7,054 bases of DNA. Origin: Hungatella sp. UBA3402. GTDB lineage: Bacteria; Bacillota; Clostridia; Lachnospirales; Lachnospiraceae. Position 1 is the first letter of the stretch. Each line of letters starts with the position of its first letter. This document shows positions 6,774 to 7,054 of the stretch, piece by piece. The stretch covers positions 1 through 7,054 of the forward strand of contig DEPC01000040.1 of NCBI GenBank assembly GCA_002358555.1, given 5' to 3'. The notes beneath the pieces are model-generated. The model saw nothing but the letters and a program-made list of their open reading frames with translations. It was not told the origin of the DNA and made no database searches. The position numbers were made by a program, and so were the translations under genes.

Positions 6774-7054
6774 TTATCGAAAGCATAGATACCATATGCT
6801 CTCTAATACTCCACAGAAAATACAGCTTCCAAAACTACAATATGCACTTGACTCTTCTGGTTCATAAATATGAAATTCTCTTGTATAAAATAGATGAAGA
6901 ATATAGAGCTTAATTCTCATAAAAGAAGCCTTTGCTGTTCCTCGAAAGACTATTAGAAAAGCTGATATCAGTCCTCCTGTTAAAATTGAGCCAATGATTG
7001 TATATCCACAAAATTTCCAACCAGCAATCGCACCAACAGACATATAAAGCTTCA
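6774..7054 (-). CDS. Prepilin peptidase C-terminal part, A24 family (TadV/CpaA-like), 5' end cut by window
   Basis: The frame stays open past the internal ATG at 7043 to the window edge, so that ATG is not the start; 92 residues plus a partial codon are visible. The first residues read (V or M)-K-L-Y-M-S-V-G-A-I-A-G-W-K, which fits the second catalytic motif of A24 peptidases, GxGDxKL, followed by the usual glycine-rich helix; the catalytic Asp would lie just outside. A hydrophobic helix (IIGSILTGGLISAFLIVF), a basic loop, and a second hydrophobic stretch at the end follow. These enzymes sit in the membrane and cut, and in some families methylate, the leader of type IV/Flp prepilins; TadV-type enzymes are usually short. 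The C-terminal tail is Cys-rich and not typical of the family. Its presence suggests that the rest of a Tad/Flp pilus locus lies upstream. The family call rests on a short stretch, so an unrelated membrane protein is possible. Confidence 0.7.
   Translation of the reverse strand, partial: KLYMSVGAIAGWKFCGYTIIGSILTGGLISAFLIVFRGTAKASFMRIKLYILHLFYTREFHIYEPEESSAYCSFGSCIFCGVLESIWYLCFR

Noticed and set aside
6640..6867. Plus-strand 75-codon frame
   Set aside because: It is antisense to the small membrane protein and the end of the prepilin peptidase, which have better ribosome sites and meaningful protein features.
6774..7043. The ATG at 7043 as the true start of the upstream gene (an 89-residue protein)
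   Set aside because: The frame remains open to the window edge with codons fitting the D-x-K-L peptidase motif, and no ribosome site precedes this ATG in the visible bases.

Overview
The window is a fully coding, minus-strand stretch of an AT-rich Gram-positive genome. The AGGAGG-type ribosome binding sites, a Sec-secreted protein ending in cell-wall-binding repeats, and the protein style all suggest a Clostridia member, probably Lachnospiraceae-like. That assignment is inference from style; there is no rRNA or housekeeping marker here.

Reading along the minus strand (from high to low coordinates) there are four genes in one probable transcription unit. (1) 7054-6774 is the C-terminal part of a prepilin peptidase (A24 family, TadV/CpaA-like), cut by the window edge. 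(2) 6740-6582 is a 52-residue single-pass membrane protein, too short to be called routinely. (3) 6560-3405 is a 1051-residue Ser/Thr protein kinase with a cytoplasmic kinase domain, one transmembrane helix and a large extracellular beta-propeller region. (4) 3403-1 is a secreted, modular surface protein of at least 1134 residues whose C-terminal cell-wall-binding region runs off the left edge. The gaps are 33, 21 and 1 bases, and each of the last three genes has its own Shine-Dalgarno sequence. No promoter or terminator is visible inside the window, and no gap exceeds 33 bases.

The prepilin peptidase suggests that the unit is the tail of a Tad/Flp-type pilus locus. A plausible reading, which is inference, is that the kinase is a membrane receptor sensing something outside the cell through its propeller. 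The co-translated wall-associated protein would be its ligand, partner or output. The kinase departs from the usual PASTA-type Gram-positive kinases in several ways: a propeller ectodomain, HGD and DYN in place of HRD and DFG, and an insertion of about 130 residues, rich in Thr and Glu, inside the catalytic domain. These features and the kinase/surface-protein pairing are the most interesting things here.
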